Shown piece by piece: positions 1 through 9,902 of a stretch of DNA of 64,000 nt. This DNA comes from Dermabacter indicis (GTDB lineage: Bacteria; Actinomycetota; Actinomycetes; Actinomycetales; Dermabacteraceae). Location: positions 402,008 to 466,007 of the forward strand of contig CYUG01000012.1 of the NCBI GenBank assembly GCA_001403775.1. The letters are read 5' to 3'. How positions within the stretch are numbered: position 1 is the first letter of the stretch; each line of letters opens with the position of its first letter. The notes beneath the pieces were generated by a model that made no database searches, was not told the DNA's origin, and was given only the letters and a program-made list of their open reading frames with translations. The translations under genes were made by a program, and so were the position numbers.

Positions 1-94
1 GGCTGGCTTCCTCACGCGCGATGCCCGCGTCATCGAGCGTAAGAAGGCCGGTCTCAAGAAGGCTCGTAAGGCCCCGCAGTTCTCGAAGCGCTGA
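1..94 (+). CDS. rpsI: 30S ribosomal protein S9, 3' end only
   Basis: The window opens inside this gene. The visible residues are the basic C-terminal tail of uS9: [14 protein letters not shown] and then a Lys/Arg-rich end finishing KAPQFSKR. In uS9 the terminal S-K-R reaches the P-site tRNA in the ribosome, and that ending is intact here. In bacteria rpsI normally follows rplM, which would lie outside the window to the left. Identification rests on a short but highly characteristic tail. Confidence 0.9.
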   Translation, partial: AGFLTRDARVIERKKAGLKKARKAPQFSKR

Positions 95-115
95 TTTTCA
101 GCCCTTTGCACTGCA

Positions 116-148
116 TCGAAGGCGTCACCTTACTGGTGGCGCCTTCGA
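116..148 (+). terminator. Hairpin terminator after rpsI
   Basis: A 14-bp stem (116-129 with 135-148, one G-U pair) encloses a 5-nt loop just after the rpsI stop. No T-run follows, as is common for actinobacterial hairpin terminators. Confidence 0.6.
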
Positions 149-182
149 GCGTTAACGGTGTCAGGGGCCTAAGGTGATAACC

Positions 183-1775
183 GTGGTCGTTCTCGATATT
201 CTCGCCGAGCAGCCGCTTCTCGCGCTCTTTCTCGTGATGGCGCTCGGCACCCTCCTTGGGCGCGTGCGTTTTGGCCCGGTCCAGTTCGGCGCGGCGGGGG
301 CTCTCTTCGTGGGGCTTTTTGTTGGCGCGCTCGACCCGCGTCTTGGCGAGGGCTTTGGCGTGTATCAAACGTTTGGGCTCGCCCTCTTCGTGTACATGAT
401 CGGGCTCAGTGCCGGCAACGGATTCTTCCGCGACATGCGAAAGCAGTACCGACTCATGCTGGCCGCCGTCGGACTCTACGCCTTCTATGCCGTGGGTGTG
501 AGTGTCCTTGGATCCCTCGCGGGTCTTGGTAAAGAGCTCACTGCCGGAACATTCACGGGCACACTTACCTCGACCCCGGCCCTCGCTGCCGCGAGCAGTG
601 CCACCGGTGGGTCCACGATCCCCGCGTTGGGCTACGCGATCGCGTACCCGTTCGGCGTCATCATCCCGATGATCCTCGTTTCCCTCATGACGGCGAGCCC
701 GTGGGCTCGCTCGAAATTCGCCGCGCGCAGAGATCCTGGTCGCCCACGCGGCGCTCAAATCCGCGACATGAGCGTACGCGTGACCTCAACGATCGCCCTC
801 ATGGATGTGCCCGGGGTTCGCGAGGGCACCGTTTCCGCCTCGTACCTGCTTCGCCGCGGCATGATGACGATCGTGCGCACCGATACTGTGCTCCACGAAG
901 GCGATGAGATCGTGCTCGTGGGCTTCCCCGAATCCCTCGAAAGGGCGCTCGAGGTGATTGGCGAGCGCGCCGAACACCGACTCCTCGACGATCGAAGCGC
1001 CGTCGACTACCGCCGGATCCTCGTCTCGAACCCACGCCTCGAGGGGCGGCTCTTGCGCGAAACGCGCATCGCTTCGGGCTACGGTGCGATCGTGACGCGC
1101 CTTCGCCGCGGCGACGAAGACATGGTCGCTTCGCCCTGGACTCGCCTTGAACTCGGCGACCGCGTGCGCGTTGTGGCGCCCCGCGAGGAGATCAGCCGCA
1201 TTACGGAGTACCTCGGCGACAGCGAAAAGCGCATCAATAGCGTGGACTTTCTTGCCCTCGGCCTCGGCATCTCCCTCGGCCTCCTTCTCGGCCTCGTGGG
1301 TATCCCGCTCGGCGGGGGAGCAACATTCTCGCTTGGAAGCGCCGCGGGGCCGCTTGTCGTGGGGCTCATCCTCGGCAGGTGGGAGCACACGGGGCCGATC
1401 TTGTGGACCCTGCCAAGGCCCGTCAACCTGACGATCCGCCAGCTTGGCCTCTCCGTGTTCCTCGCGGCGGTCGGTGTGATCTCTGGGCCGTCATTCGCCG
1501 AGAACGCCTTGACGATGACGGGCCTCAAGGTCGCACTCGTCGCCGCGGCCTCGCTCATGCTCATGCTGCCCCTCGTTCCCATCGCCGGGGCCCTTCTTGG
1601 TGTGAGCCTCGAGCGAGCCGCGGGCGCCGTCGCGGCCTTCGTGGGGCAGTCGGTCGTACTCGAGCACGCCCTCAACCTCGCTCACGACGACGAACGCACG
1701 GCATCCGGTTACGCCGCGGTGTACGCCCTCGGCATCGTCGTGCAGCTCTTGCTCGTGCAATTCATGGTCACCTAA
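183..1775 (+). CDS. YidE/AspT-family membrane transporter with two RCK_C domains
   Basis: The protein has the layout of the AspT/YidE/YbjL antiporter-like family: an N-terminal hydrophobic half (about residues 5-175), two soluble TrkA-C (RCK_C) domains in the middle (about 195-260 and 280-345; motif EGDEIVLVG in the first, [10 protein letters not shown] in the second), and a C-terminal hydrophobic half (about 350-530). Length (530 aa) fits the family. The substrate cannot be told from sequence; characterised relatives exchange amino or dicarboxylic acids. A -10-like TAAGGT at 170-175 lies 7 nt before GTG 183, so I prefer that start; GTG 174 is the alternative. Confidence 0.85.
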   Translation: MVVLDILAEQPLLALFLVMALGTLLGRVRFGPVQFGAAGALFVGLFVGALDPRLGEGFGVYQTFGLALFVYMIGLSAGNGFFRDMRKQYRLMLAAVGLYAFYAVGVSVLGSLAGLGKELTAGTFTGTLTSTPALAAASSATGGSTIPALGYAIAYPFGVIIPMILVSLMTASPWARSKFAARRDPGRPRGAQIRDMSVRVTSTIALMDVPGVREGTVSASYLLRRGMMTIVRTDTVLHEGDEIVLVGFPESLERALEVIGERAEHRLLDDRSAVDYRRILVSNPRLEGRLLRETRIASGYGAIVTRLRRGDEDMVASPWTRLELGDRVRVVAPREEISRITEYLGDSEKRINSVDFLALGLGISLGLLLGLVGIPLGGGATFSLGSAAGPLVVGLILGRWEHTGPILWTLPRPVNLTIRQLGLSVFLAAVGVISGPSFAENALTMTGLKVALVAAASLMLMLPLVPIAGALLGVSLERAAGAVAAFVGQSVVLEHALNLAHDDERTASGYAAVYALGIVVQLLLVQFMVT

Positions 1776-1842
1776 ACCCGCCCCGCTACACTCGAAGAGT
1801 TTTCGTGCACGCCTCGTGCACCCCGATGAAGGAAGAAACTAC

Positions 1843-3216
1843 ATGGCACGTTTGTTTGGAACTGATGGCGTTCGCGGAGTCGCGAACAAGGACATCACGG
1901 CGGAACTCGCGGTTGAACTCGCCGTTGCGGCGGCCCACGTTCTCGGGCAATTCGGCGCGTTTGAAGCAAGCGAAAGCGACGACCGAAAGGAGAGGCCTCG
2001 TGCGGTCGTCGCCCACGATCCGCGGCCCTCGGGCGACTTCATCTCCTCGGCGATCTGCGCGGGCCTTGCGTCCGCGGGTGTCGATGTTCTCGACGCCGGC
2101 GTGCTTCCCACCCCGGGCCTTGCCTATCTCGTGAAGGATTCGGGTGCCGATCTTGGCGTCATGATCTCCGCGAGCCACAACCCGCACCCCGATAACGGCA
2201 TCAAATTCTTTGCGCGCGGAGGCACGAAGCTCCCCGACGAGGTCGAGGACGCGATTGAGGCGCGCCTCCACGAAGAATGGGCCCGCCCTCTCGGCACAGA
2301 GGTGGGGGCGATCGCTCCCTACGAGAACGCCGTCGATGCGTACGTCGAGCACCTCCTGTCGACCCTCGAAGCGTCCCTCGAAGGGCTCAGCGTCGTCGTG
2401 GACTGCGCGAACGGAGCGTCCTACGAGAGCGGCCCGAAAGTCCTCGAACGCGCGGGTGCGACTATCCACGTTCTCGGCGACCGCACCGACGGCCGCCAAA
2501 TCAACGAGGGGTGCGGCTCGACCCACCTCGAGCAGCTCCAGGCAGCCGTGGTCGAGCACGGTGCCGACATCGGCGTGGCTTTCGACGGCGACGCCGACCG
2601 CTGCCTTGCCGTCGACGCGGAAGGTACGGTCATTGACGGCGACCAGATCATGGCAATCCTTGCCCTCGCACTCAAGGAAAAAGGCAAGCTCGTCGACGAC
2701 ACGCTCGTCGTGACCGTCATGAGCAACCTTGGCCTCAAGCTCGCGATGCGTGAACACGGCATCCAGCTCGGCCAGACCGCCGTTGGCGATCGCTACGTTC
2801 TCGAAGAGATGACGCTCGGCGGCTACTCGATCGGTGGCGAACAGTCGGGCCACGTGATCCTCCTCGAGCATGCCTCGACGGGCGACGGCGAGCTCACGGC
2901 TCTCCACCTCCTCCAGCGCATGAAAGAGACCGGAAAGAGCGCACGCGAACTCGCGAGTGTCATGACCCGCATGCCGCAGGCCCTCATCAATGTGAGCGGT
3001 GTCGATAAAAACCGCGCTCAGATCGACGCGGTCGTGACGAAGGCTGTCGAGGAAGCAGAAGCCGAACTCGGCGATACCGGTCGCGTGCTGCTTCGCCCCT
3101 CGGGCACGGAACCAGTCGTGCGCGTCATGGTCGAGGCTGCCGAGGACGAGCTCGCCCACAGCGTCGCCGAGCGCCTTGCCGGCGTCGTACGCGAGCGCCT
3201 CGCACTCGAGGGCTGA
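1843..3216 (+). CDS. glmM: Phosphoglucosamine mutase
   Basis: Converts glucosamine-6-phosphate to glucosamine-1-phosphate on the route to UDP-GlcNAc and peptidoglycan. The start ATG follows a GGAAG Shine-Dalgarno and gives the classic [12 protein letters not shown] opening. The phosphorylated serine is in SASHNP (Ser111), the metal-binding loop is [11 protein letters not shown], and the sugar-binding GGEQSGH and phosphate-binding RPSGTEP motifs are intact. Length 457 aa is normal. A -10-like TACACT at 1787-1792 may drive it. glmS lies just beyond coaA, so both enzymes that open the UDP-GlcNAc pathway are encoded within 5 kb. Confidence 0.97.
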   Translation: MARLFGTDGVRGVANKDITAELAVELAVAAAHVLGQFGAFEASESDDRKERPRAVVAHDPRPSGDFISSAICAGLASAGVDVLDAGVLPTPGLAYLVKDSGADLGVMISASHNPHPDNGIKFFARGGTKLPDEVEDAIEARLHEEWARPLGTEVGAIAPYENAVDAYVEHLLSTLEASLEGLSVVVDCANGASYESGPKVLERAGATIHVLGDRTDGRQINEGCGSTHLEQLQAAVVEHGADIGVAFDGDADRCLAVDAEGTVIDGDQIMAILALALKEKGKLVDDTLVVTVMSNLGLKLAMREHGIQLGQTAVGDRYVLEEMTLGGYSIGGEQSGHVILLEHASTGDGELTALHLLQRMKETGKSARELASVMTRMPQALINVSGVDKNRAQIDAVVTKAVEEAEAELGDTGRVLLRPSGTEPVVRVMVEAAEDELAHSVAERLAGVVRERLALEG

Positions 3217-3252
3217 TTCCCCGACCGAAAGCGTTTCGCCCTAGAAAGAATG

Positions 3253-3295
3253 TGGGGTCCGACGGTGGCTGAGCGGCCGTCGGACCCCATTTTTT
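3253..3295 (+). terminator. Rho-independent terminator between glmM and coaA
   Basis: A perfect 12-bp GC-rich stem (3254-3265 with 3277-3288, extended by one T-A pair) is followed by TTTTTC at 3290-3295. It terminates glmM and may also serve the convergent coaA. Confidence 0.9.
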
Positions 3296-3394
3296 CATGA
3301 AAACGAGCGAAAGGAGCGGGGAGAAACCCGGGCCTGAAGCCGAAAGGGTTGTCTGGGGAGGCAGCGTGCGTGGCGCCGTCGCCGTTGCCGGCTG

Positions 3395-4402
3395 CTAGAT
3401 GCGGCGGAGCAACACCGAGTGAATTTGGTGATTCGGACCCTTGCGGAGGATGAGGTCGGCGCGGCCGCGCGTGGGTTGCACGTTTTCCTTGAGGTTCGGT
3501 CCATTGATCGTGTCCCACACGTGACCGGCGCGTTCGATCGCTTCGCTGTCGCTAAGGTCGGCGTAGTTGCGGAAGTACGATTCGGGATTCGAGAAAGCCG
3601 TTTCGCGCAGGGTGAGGAAGCGGTCGATGTACCAGCGGCGGATGTCGTCCTCTTTCGCATCGACATAGACCGAGAAATCGAAGTAGTCGGAGACGGCGAC
3701 ACCGAGGCGACCGTCGGCGCGGGGGCGGGCCGGTTGGAGAACGTTGAGACCCTCCACGATGAGCACGTCGGGGCGTTCGACAATGATCCGCTCACCCGGG
3801 ACGCGGTCGTAGGAAATGTGGGAGTAGACGGGCGCCTCGACGCGGTCCTTGCCACTTTTGACATCGGCGATGAAGCGCAAGAGGGCGCGGCGATCGTAGC
3901 TTTCGGGGAAGCCCTTGCGCTCGAGGATCCCGCGGCGTTTGAGCTCGGCGGTGGGGTAGAGGAAGCCGTCGGTTGTGATGAGCTGGGCGCGCGGAGTCTC
4001 GGGCCACCTGGCCGTGAGGAGGCGGAGCAAGCGCGCGGTTGTGGACTTGCCGACCGCGACGGACCCGGCGACGCCGATCACGAACGGGGTGCGGCGGAAG
4101 TGTTCCTGGAGAAAGCTCTGACGAAGATTGCGCAGGTGCTGCGCGGTCATGACCTGCAGGTTGAGGAGCCTCGAGATGGGGCGGTAAATGTCGTTGACCT
4201 CGGCGTAGTCGAGGGGATCTCCCTGGCCGCGGATCTCCTTGACTTCCTCGGGAGTCATGGGCAGTGGAGTTTGGTCGCTGAGCCTCGCCCAGTCTGCGCG
4301 GCTGATCTCCGTAAAGGGGGTGAGATGGGAGTCATCGACAGGTGCGCGCCCCTGGTGCGGGTGGGGAGCGAGGTGTGCGGCGGAGTCCAAATGCTCGAGC
4401 AT
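3395..4402 (-). CDS. coaA: Type I pantothenate kinase
   Basis: Phosphorylates pantothenate, the first step of coenzyme A synthesis. The protein (335 aa) shows the P-loop GVAGSVAVGKST, the pantothenate kinase signature around TTDGFLYPTAELKRRG, and the FPESYD segment typical of the prokaryotic type I (CoaA/PanK) family. A family-typical opening stretch (TPFTEISRADWARL) precedes the kinase core. The gene is convergent with glmM and divergent from glmS. The start has a -10-like TAAACT (complement of 4409-4414) 6 nt upstream, suggesting a leaderless transcript. Confidence 0.96.
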   Translation of the reverse strand: MLEHLDSAAHLAPHPHQGRAPVDDSHLTPFTEISRADWARLSDQTPLPMTPEEVKEIRGQGDPLDYAEVNDIYRPISRLLNLQVMTAQHLRNLRQSFLQEHFRRTPFVIGVAGSVAVGKSTTARLLRLLTARWPETPRAQLITTDGFLYPTAELKRRGILERKGFPESYDRRALLRFIADVKSGKDRVEAPVYSHISYDRVPGERIIVERPDVLIVEGLNVLQPARPRADGRLGVAVSDYFDFSVYVDAKEDDIRRWYIDRFLTLRETAFSNPESYFRNYADLSDSEAIERAGHVWDTINGPNLKENVQPTRGRADLILRKGPNHQIHSVLLRRI

Positions 4403-4473
4403 TCCTTAAGTTTACGGTGACGCGCGGGAGCCGAGCAGCGTTTTTTCATCGGTGGGGCGCTACTCTCTGTGGC

Positions 4474-6342
4474 ATGTGTGGAATTGTTGGATATGCAGGA
4501 CCCCCCGCTGCGGGCACGACAACCAGGCCGAGTGAGGTTGTCCTCGGCGGGCTCAGCCGCCTCGAATACCGAGGCTATGACTCGGCGGGAATCGCCAGGT
4601 GCGGCGGGGGCGAAATCGAGCTCTTTAAGGCGTCGGGCAAGATCCGAAACCTGCGTGAGAAGCTCGCCGGGCACGAAGCCTCGACCTCGAATGTCGCGAT
4701 CGGCCACACGCGCTGGGCAACCCATGGTGCCCCGGCCGACGTGAATTCCCACCCGCATCTCGGCGGCAAGCACGGCGAAATCGCGCTCGTGCACAACGGC
4801 ATCATCGAAAACTTCGCCTCCCTCAAGAAGAAACTTTTTGAGGCGGGCTACGAATTTGTTTCGGACACCGACTCGGAGGTCGTCGCGCATCTGCTCGCGC
4901 GCGAATACGAGAACGCCGAAACCCTCACCGAGGCGATGCGCGCGTGCGTCGCCCACCTCGAAGGTGCGTTCACGCTCCTCGCGATTCACAAAAATGCCCC
5001 GGAAACGATCGTGGCGGCAAGGCGCAACAGCCCGCTCGTCGTGGGCCTCGGCGAGGGAGAGAACTTCCTCGGCTCCGATGTTGCGGCATTCGTCGATCAC
5101 ACGAAGAGTGCAGTCGAGATCGGCCACGACCAGATCGTGACGGTCACCGCCAACAACGTCGACGTGATCGGCTTTGACGGCACGCCCGTTGCCGAACCGA
5201 AGCAGTACACGATCGAGTGGGATGCGGCCTCCGCTCAAAAGTCCGGATACCCCTCCTTCATGGCCAAGGAAATCCACGAGCAGGCAAAGGCGATCTCCGA
5301 TACCCTTCTCGGGCGCCTCGAGAACAACGAGATCGTTCTCGACGAAATGCACATTGACCCCTCGCACTTGCGCTCGATCGACAAAATCATTGTGGTCGCG
5401 TGCGGCACTGCCGCCAATGCCGGCGAGGTCGTCAAGTACGCGATCGAGCACTGGTGCCGTATCCCGGTCGAAGTCGAGCTCGCCCACGAGTTCCGCTACC
5501 GCGACCCCATCGTTCACGAGCGCACCCTCGTCGTCGCGATCTCACAATCGGGCGAAACGATGGATACGCTCATGGCGGTCCGTTACGCCAAGGAGCAGGG
5601 AGCGAAGGTCGTCGCGATTTGCAACACGCGCGGCGCGACCATCCCGCGCGAGTCCGATGCCGCCATTTACCTGCACGTGGGTCCGGAAATCGCCGTGGCG
5701 TCTACGAAGGCGTATCTCGGCCAGATTGCCGCGTGCTACCTTCTTGGGCTCTTTCTCGCGCAAGTGCGCGGCAACCTCTACGGTGACGAGATCGAGGCGA
5801 TCATGCGCGACCTCGAAGAAATTCCTGGCAAGATCCAGGATGTTCTCGACTACTCGAGCCAGGTAGAGAAACTCGCGCACGACATGGTGGAGACCACGAG
5901 TGTGCTGTTCCTCGGCCGTCACGTGGGCTTCCCGACCGCGCTCGAGGGCGCCCTCAAGCTCAAGGAAATCGCCTACATTCACGCGGAAGGCTTCGCCGCG
6001 GGCGAACTCAAGCACGGCCCGATCGCCCTCGTCGAGGAGGGGCAGCCGGTGTTCATCGTTGTCCCGAGCCCGCGCGGTCGCGACTCGCTTCACGCGAAGG
6101 TCGTCTCGAACATCCAGGAAGTGCGCGCACGCGGCGCTCACACTCTCGTGATCGCCGAGGAAGGCGACACCGATGTCGAGCCCTACGCCGACGTCGTGAT
6201 CCGCTACCCGGAAACGCGTACGCTCTTCGCGCCGCTGCTGACGATCATCCCGCTGCAGATTTTCGCGTGCGAGCTGGCGACTGCGAAGGGGCTCGACGTC
6301 GATCAGCCGCGAAACCTCGCGAAGTCGGTCACGGTCGAGTAG
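4474..6342 (+). CDS. glmS: Glutamine-fructose-6-phosphate aminotransferase (isomerizing)
   Basis: Makes glucosamine-6-phosphate from fructose-6-phosphate and glutamine. The protein is 622 aa: an N-terminal class II glutaminase domain whose nucleophile is the Cys right after Met (MCGIVGY), then two SIS sugar-isomerase domains (about 295-430 with SQSGETMDT, and 470-610), ending in the conserved DQPRNLAKSVTVE. The ATG is fixed by the catalytic Cys2. TACTCT at 4461-4466 lies 7 nt before the ATG with no Shine-Dalgarno, so translation is probably leaderless; no glmS ribozyme fits in the short upstream region. Confidence 0.97.
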   Translation: MCGIVGYAGPPAAGTTTRPSEVVLGGLSRLEYRGYDSAGIARCGGGEIELFKASGKIRNLREKLAGHEASTSNVAIGHTRWATHGAPADVNSHPHLGGKHGEIALVHNGIIENFASLKKKLFEAGYEFVSDTDSEVVAHLLAREYENAETLTEAMRACVAHLEGAFTLLAIHKNAPETIVAARRNSPLVVGLGEGENFLGSDVAAFVDHTKSAVEIGHDQIVTVTANNVDVIGFDGTPVAEPKQYTIEWDAASAQKSGYPSFMAKEIHEQAKAISDTLLGRLENNEIVLDEMHIDPSHLRSIDKIIVVACGTAANAGEVVKYAIEHWCRIPVEVELAHEFRYRDPIVHERTLVVAISQSGETMDTLMAVRYAKEQGAKVVAICNTRGATIPRESDAAIYLHVGPEIAVASTKAYLGQIAACYLLGLFLAQVRGNLYGDEIEAIMRDLEEIPGKIQDVLDYSSQVEKLAHDMVETTSVLFLGRHVGFPTALEGALKLKEIAYIHAEGFAAGELKHGPIALVEEGQPVFIVVPSPRGRDSLHAKVVSNIQEVRARGAHTLVIAEEGDTDVEPYADVVIRYPETRTLFAPLLTIIPLQIFACELATAKGLDVDQPRNLAKSVTVE

Positions 6343-6385
6343 GGCACTCGGGTCCGGGTACGCGCCCCGACCTACAATGGGGAGC

Positions 6386-6835
6386 ATGTCGAGCCCCCCG
6401 AACGCGCGTGAGCGCAGCTTCGTACCGATAGGTGGCGACGCGATTGCGGGGATCGGTGTGGACATCGTTGATATCGAGCGCCTCGGGGATCGCCTCAAGC
6501 GGCACCCGCGGCTTCGCGAGAGGCTTTTCGCCCCCGAGGAACGCGAGCTGAGCCTCGCGTCCCTTGCCGCGCGCGTCGCGGCGAAGGAGGCGCTTGGAAA
6601 GGCGCTCGGGAACCCGGGCGACTTGTCGTGGCACGATGCGATTGTGCGCCGCACCGAGCAGGGTCGCCCCTACCTCGTGCTTCGCGGCGCCGCGCTCGAG
6701 ACCGCGAATGCGCAGGAAGTACGTTTCGCGCACCTCTCCCTTTCGCACGACGGCCACCTCGCGACCGCCATGGTCGTGTTGGAGGCCCGCGGAAGCCGCG
6801 GGAAGGTGCACGGGGATGAGGAGCCCCAAGAATGA
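6386..6835 (+). CDS. acpS: Holo-[acyl-carrier-protein] synthase
   Basis: Transfers 4'-phosphopantetheine from CoA to apo-ACP. The AcpS motifs are present: GIGVDIVDIERL with the Mg-binding Asp, and AAKEALGKAL with the catalytic Glu/Lys. A consensus-like -10 TACAAT (6373-6378) sits 7 nt before ATG 6386, supporting a leaderless start there rather than at the in-frame ATG 6377. It is the first gene of a four-gene operon; its stop overlaps the next start by 4 bp. The family core ends some residues before the C-terminus, which carries a short charged tail. Confidence 0.93.
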   Translation: MSSPPNARERSFVPIGGDAIAGIGVDIVDIERLGDRLKRHPRLRERLFAPEERELSLASLAARVAAKEALGKALGNPGDLSWHDAIVRRTEQGRPYLVLRGAALETANAQEVRFAHLSLSHDGHLATAMVVLEARGSRGKVHGDEEPQE

Positions 6836-8598
6836 ACCTGACACCCGACATCGACCCTCTCATGAGCCCTAACCGGGCGGAGGTCTCGCTCAAGGCCATC
6901 GCGCATAATGCTGCGCAGCTCCGTGCCGCGATTCCCGACTACATCGCCCTCATGGCGGTCGTGAAGGCCGATGGCTACGGGCACGGCATGGTGGAGGCGG
7001 CACGCGCGGCGATTGCTGGCGGTGCGACGTGGCTTGGCGTCGCGCACCCCGCGACAGCCCTTGACCTCGCTCGAGCCGAGCTTGAGGTGCCCATCCTTGC
7101 GTGGCTGCACGAGCCGGTTTCGGCGAAGGAGGTTCTCCCGCATGCGATCGGCGCTGGGGTGGACCTCGCGGTGAGTTCCCTCGAGCAGCTTGAGTCAGTG
7201 ATCGAGGCGGCGCGATCCATTGAACGCCGGGCTCGCGTGCATGTCGCGCTCGATACGGGAATGGGGCGCGAAGGAGCGGGTCACGAACAGGTTGAAAAGA
7301 TCGGCGCGGCGATAGTCGAGAGTTCGCACGTGTCGCTCGCGGGCGCCATGAGCCATCTGTATAACGCGGATGTGCCGGGCGATGGGAGCGTTCGCGAGCA
7401 GGCTGCGCGCTTCGATGAGATGTGCGAGAAGCTTGAGGCCGCCGCTGGCCCGATTCCGCTGCGCCATCTGTCGGCAAGCGCGGGCGCGCTCGCGGGTGAG
7501 GAGTTCCGCTACGACATGGTGCGCCCGGGTATCACAATGTTCGGCTACTCGCCTCTCAAGACGGACCTGGATTTGCGTCCCGGCATGTCGCTCACGTCGC
7601 GCATTTCGCTTGTGAAGCGCGTCGAGGCGGGCCAAGTGGTGGGGTATGGCGCGCGGTACGTGACCGAACGCCCGACTACCCTCGCGCTCGTGCCGATTGG
7701 CTATGCCGACGGTCTGGACCGCCGGCTCACGAATCGCCTCCGAGTCCTTGTGCAAACCGGTTCGGCTTCGACGCTTGTTCCGCAAGTGGGCACCATCTCG
7801 ATGGATCAGATCGTGCTTGACCTCGGCCCCGACACCGATGCCGCACCCGGTGATCGTGTCGTCATTTTCGGCGATCCGAAACGATACCCGGGCGTGTGGA
7901 CCGCGGAGGACCTCGCGCGCGAAGCCGGAACGATCCCGTACGAGGTCCTGACGTCGGTTTCCTCCCGCGTTCCGCGCGTGGTGCTGCCCCTCGCAACTGG
8001 CTCGGCTGAACGCACCTGGTGCGTCGAGGGTGAGCGTCCTGTTCCAAGTTCGTTCACGGTGCACACGAGCGGAGCGGAAGCCACGAGGCGTGCGGCTCGC
8101 GCGATTGCACATCATGCGAAGGCTGGCGACTTGTTTGTGCTTGACGGCCCTCTCGGTGCAGGAAAAACGACGTTCACGCAGGGATTCGCGCGCGAACTCG
8201 ATGTGCGGGGCAACGTGGCGTCGCCGACGTTCGTGATTGCGCGCGTGCATCCCGCCAACGCGGAGGGGCCTGACCTCGTGCACGTGGACGCGTACCGTCT
8301 TGATGAGGATTGGGATATCGAGGATCTTGACCTCGATTCGGATCTCGACACGTCGATCACGCTTGTGGAGTGGGGGCGCGACCGGGTGGAGCATCTCGCG
8401 AGCTCGTATGCGATTGTCGAGTTGCATCGCGAGGAGAGCCTTCAGAGTGGTCCGCTCGGCGACGACCCGGATGACACGGATGAAGAGCGCAGCCTCACCG
8501 TGACGTTTGTGGGTGAACGGTATACGCGCGAAGAGCTTGTGCGCATTGGCATTGATCTGCGCGAGGCTGGTTTTAGCCCGGAACAGGGCGGGGAGTGA
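6832..8598 (+). CDS. alr-tsaE: Fused alanine racemase and TsaE ATPase
   Basis: One 588-aa reading frame joins two normally separate proteins. Residues about 12-390 are a PLP-dependent alanine racemase (PLP lysine Lys45 in VVKADGYGHG; catalytic-tyrosine region VVGYGARY; second-half motif GTISMDQ), supplying D-Ala for peptidoglycan. Residues about 400-588 are TsaE, the P-loop ATPase needed for the tRNA t6A37 modification (Walker A GPLGAGKTT, Lys445; SPTF; HVDAYRL; WGRD). A real in-frame fusion rather than overlap is seen. Met11 (MSPNRAEVSL) is an alternative start. It overlaps acpS by 4 bp and lies 1 bp before tsaB, another t6A gene. Confidence 0.95.
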   Translation: MNLTPDIDPLMSPNRAEVSLKAIAHNAAQLRAAIPDYIALMAVVKADGYGHGMVEAARAAIAGGATWLGVAHPATALDLARAELEVPILAWLHEPVSAKEVLPHAIGAGVDLAVSSLEQLESVIEAARSIERRARVHVALDTGMGREGAGHEQVEKIGAAIVESSHVSLAGAMSHLYNADVPGDGSVREQAARFDEMCEKLEAAAGPIPLRHLSASAGALAGEEFRYDMVRPGITMFGYSPLKTDLDLRPGMSLTSRISLVKRVEAGQVVGYGARYVTERPTTLALVPIGYADGLDRRLTNRLRVLVQTGSASTLVPQVGTISMDQIVLDLGPDTDAAPGDRVVIFGDPKRYPGVWTAEDLAREAGTIPYEVLTSVSSRVPRVVLPLATGSAERTWCVEGERPVPSSFTVHTSGAEATRRAARAIAHHAKAGDLFVLDGPLGAGKTTFTQGFARELDVRGNVASPTFVIARVHPANAEGPDLVHVDAYRLDEDWDIEDLDLDSDLDTSITLVEWGRDRVEHLASSYAIVELHREESLQSGPLGDDPDDTDEERSLTVTFVGERYTREELVRIGIDLREAGFSPEQGGE

Positions 8599-8599
8599 C

Positions 8600-9316
8600 A
8601 TGGCTAATCTGACTCTTGGTATTGATGCGTCGGGTGCGGTGAGCGTTGCGGTTGCCGACGGTTGCCGAATTTTGGCGCGCCGCATGGATGAGCGCGCGCG
8701 GCACCACGATGAGGCGCTGCTTGAGATGATCGACGCGGCACTGGAGGCGGCGGGGGCGTCACGCACCGAGATTTCGTGCATCGTCGGAGGCCGTGGTCCA
8801 GGTCCCTTTACCGGGCTGCGCGTGGGGCTCGTGACCGCTCGTTCGATTGCTTCCATTCTTGGCGCGCGCCTCATTGGCCTGCCGAGCCTCGATGCGATTG
8901 CCCTTGAAGCAGCGGAAGAGCGCCCCGAGGCAAAGACTATCGCGGTTGCGCTCGATGCGCGTCGTCGCGAGGTGTACTGGGCGCTCTATGAGGTGAGCGG
9001 TGAAGGTTCCGACGCTTCCGGGCGGCAGATTGTTCGCACGTTTGAGCCGGGTGTCGCCGCGCCCGCCGAGATTGCCTCGAGCTTGACTGCCGCCGATGTC
9101 CTCGTGGGTAGCGGTGCGCACCTCTACCCGGAGATCTTGCCACCCACAGGCGAACTCCGCCATTCCGATGCCGGTTTTTTGATCCGCGCAGCGCTGAGCG
9201 CTGAGGCTCGGGGTGAGGATCTGTCGTCGACGGAGCCCCTTTACCTGCGTGAGGCGGATGCGGCGAAGCCCAAGCGTCGCAAGTCGGCGCTCGGCCTCGG
9301 CGATCGACCGGCCTAG
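8600..9316 (+). CDS. tsaB: tRNA threonylcarbamoyladenosine synthase accessory protein TsaB
   Basis: The 238-aa protein has the ASKHA-type fold signatures of TsaB: LGIDASG at the N-terminus and the diagnostic GGRGPGPFTGLRVGL, followed by ALDARRREVYWALY. TsaB is the dimerisation platform for TsaD and TsaE in N6-threonylcarbamoyladenosine formation at tRNA position 37. ATG 8600 starts 1 nt after the alr-tsaE stop, with GGGAG as ribosome-binding site. Co-transcription with TsaE and RimI matches the usual order, but tsaD does not follow here. Confidence 0.93.
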   Translation: MANLTLGIDASGAVSVAVADGCRILARRMDERARHHDEALLEMIDAALEAAGASRTEISCIVGGRGPGPFTGLRVGLVTARSIASILGARLIGLPSLDAIALEAAEERPEAKTIAVALDARRREVYWALYEVSGEGSDASGRQIVRTFEPGVAAPAEIASSLTAADVLVGSGAHLYPEILPPTGELRHSDAGFLIRAALSAEARGEDLSSTEPLYLREADAAKPKRRKSALGLGDRPA

Positions 9317-9318
9317 TC

Positions 9319-9843
9319 GTGCCTGCGATCGGGAGGCCGCTCGAGCCTTCTCGCGCGCGGCCAGGTTCGGGGCCGTGGTCGCTCCGCCCGGTCGCGCGTG
9401 CCGATGCTCCCGCACTCGCGCACCTCGAGCGTGAGCTTTTTCCCGATGAGGCGTGGAGTCTCGAGATGGTTCTCGAGGAGATCGCGCATCCGAGCCGTGC
9501 CTATGTTGCCGCTGTAGATGAAGATGGTGGCGTTCTGGGCTACGCGGGGATTTTCCTCGCGGGGGAGAGCGCTGACGTACAAACGATCGGTACCGTTCGA
9601 GAAGGTGCTGGCATCGGCCGTGCCCTTCTCGCGTGGTGCGAAGATCGTGCGCGCGAGGAGGGCGCCGAAAGTCTTTTCCTCGAGGTCCGGCGCGACAACA
9701 CTCGCGCACGAGAGCTGTATGAGCGAGCGGGCTTCGTCGAGATCGGGGTACGCCGCGGCTACTACCGCACGCCGGCAGGCCCGGTTGACGCGATCGTGAT
9801 GCACAAACCCCTCGACTCTCCCCCGATTGCAGAGGAGTGGTGA
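9319..9843 (+). CDS. rimI: RimI-like ribosomal protein S18 N-acetyltransferase
   Basis: A GNAT-fold acetyltransferase of 174 aa. The acetyl-CoA loop is VREGAGIGRALL (RxxGxG/A), followed by FLEVRRDNTRARELYERAGF and a C-terminal YY segment (RRGYYRTP), which is the RimI pattern. RimI acetylates the N-terminal alanine of ribosomal protein S18. GTG start 2 nt after the tsaB stop, so it is part of the acpS/alr-tsaE/tsaB operon. tsaD would usually come next, but the following 59 bp hold no gene and the next gene is on the other strand. Confidence 0.88.
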   Translation: MPAIGRPLEPSRARPGSGPWSLRPVARADAPALAHLERELFPDEAWSLEMVLEEIAHPSRAYVAAVDEDGGVLGYAGIFLAGESADVQTIGTVREGAGIGRALLAWCEDRAREEGAESLFLEVRRDNTRARELYERAGFVEIGVRRGYYRTPAGPVDAIVMHKPLDSPPIAEEW

Positions 9844-9902
9844 GGACATGGCGCGCCGAAGCCGGGCGCCAAACCCCCACACCCCCTATGCAATCCGGGA
9901 AG

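Noticed and set aside
1786-3159. Long minus-strand frame opposite glmM
   Set aside because: Mirror of glmM codon bias, composition unlike a real protein and no start signal.
3419-4420. Long plus-strand open frame opposite coaA
   Set aside because: Antisense shadow caused by GC codon bias; no family-like sequence, whereas coaA on the minus strand is unambiguous.
4403-4473. glmS ribozyme upstream of glmS
   Set aside because: Only 71 bp separate coaA and glmS starts, the ribozyme core is absent, and a -10 box sits 7 nt before the ATG.
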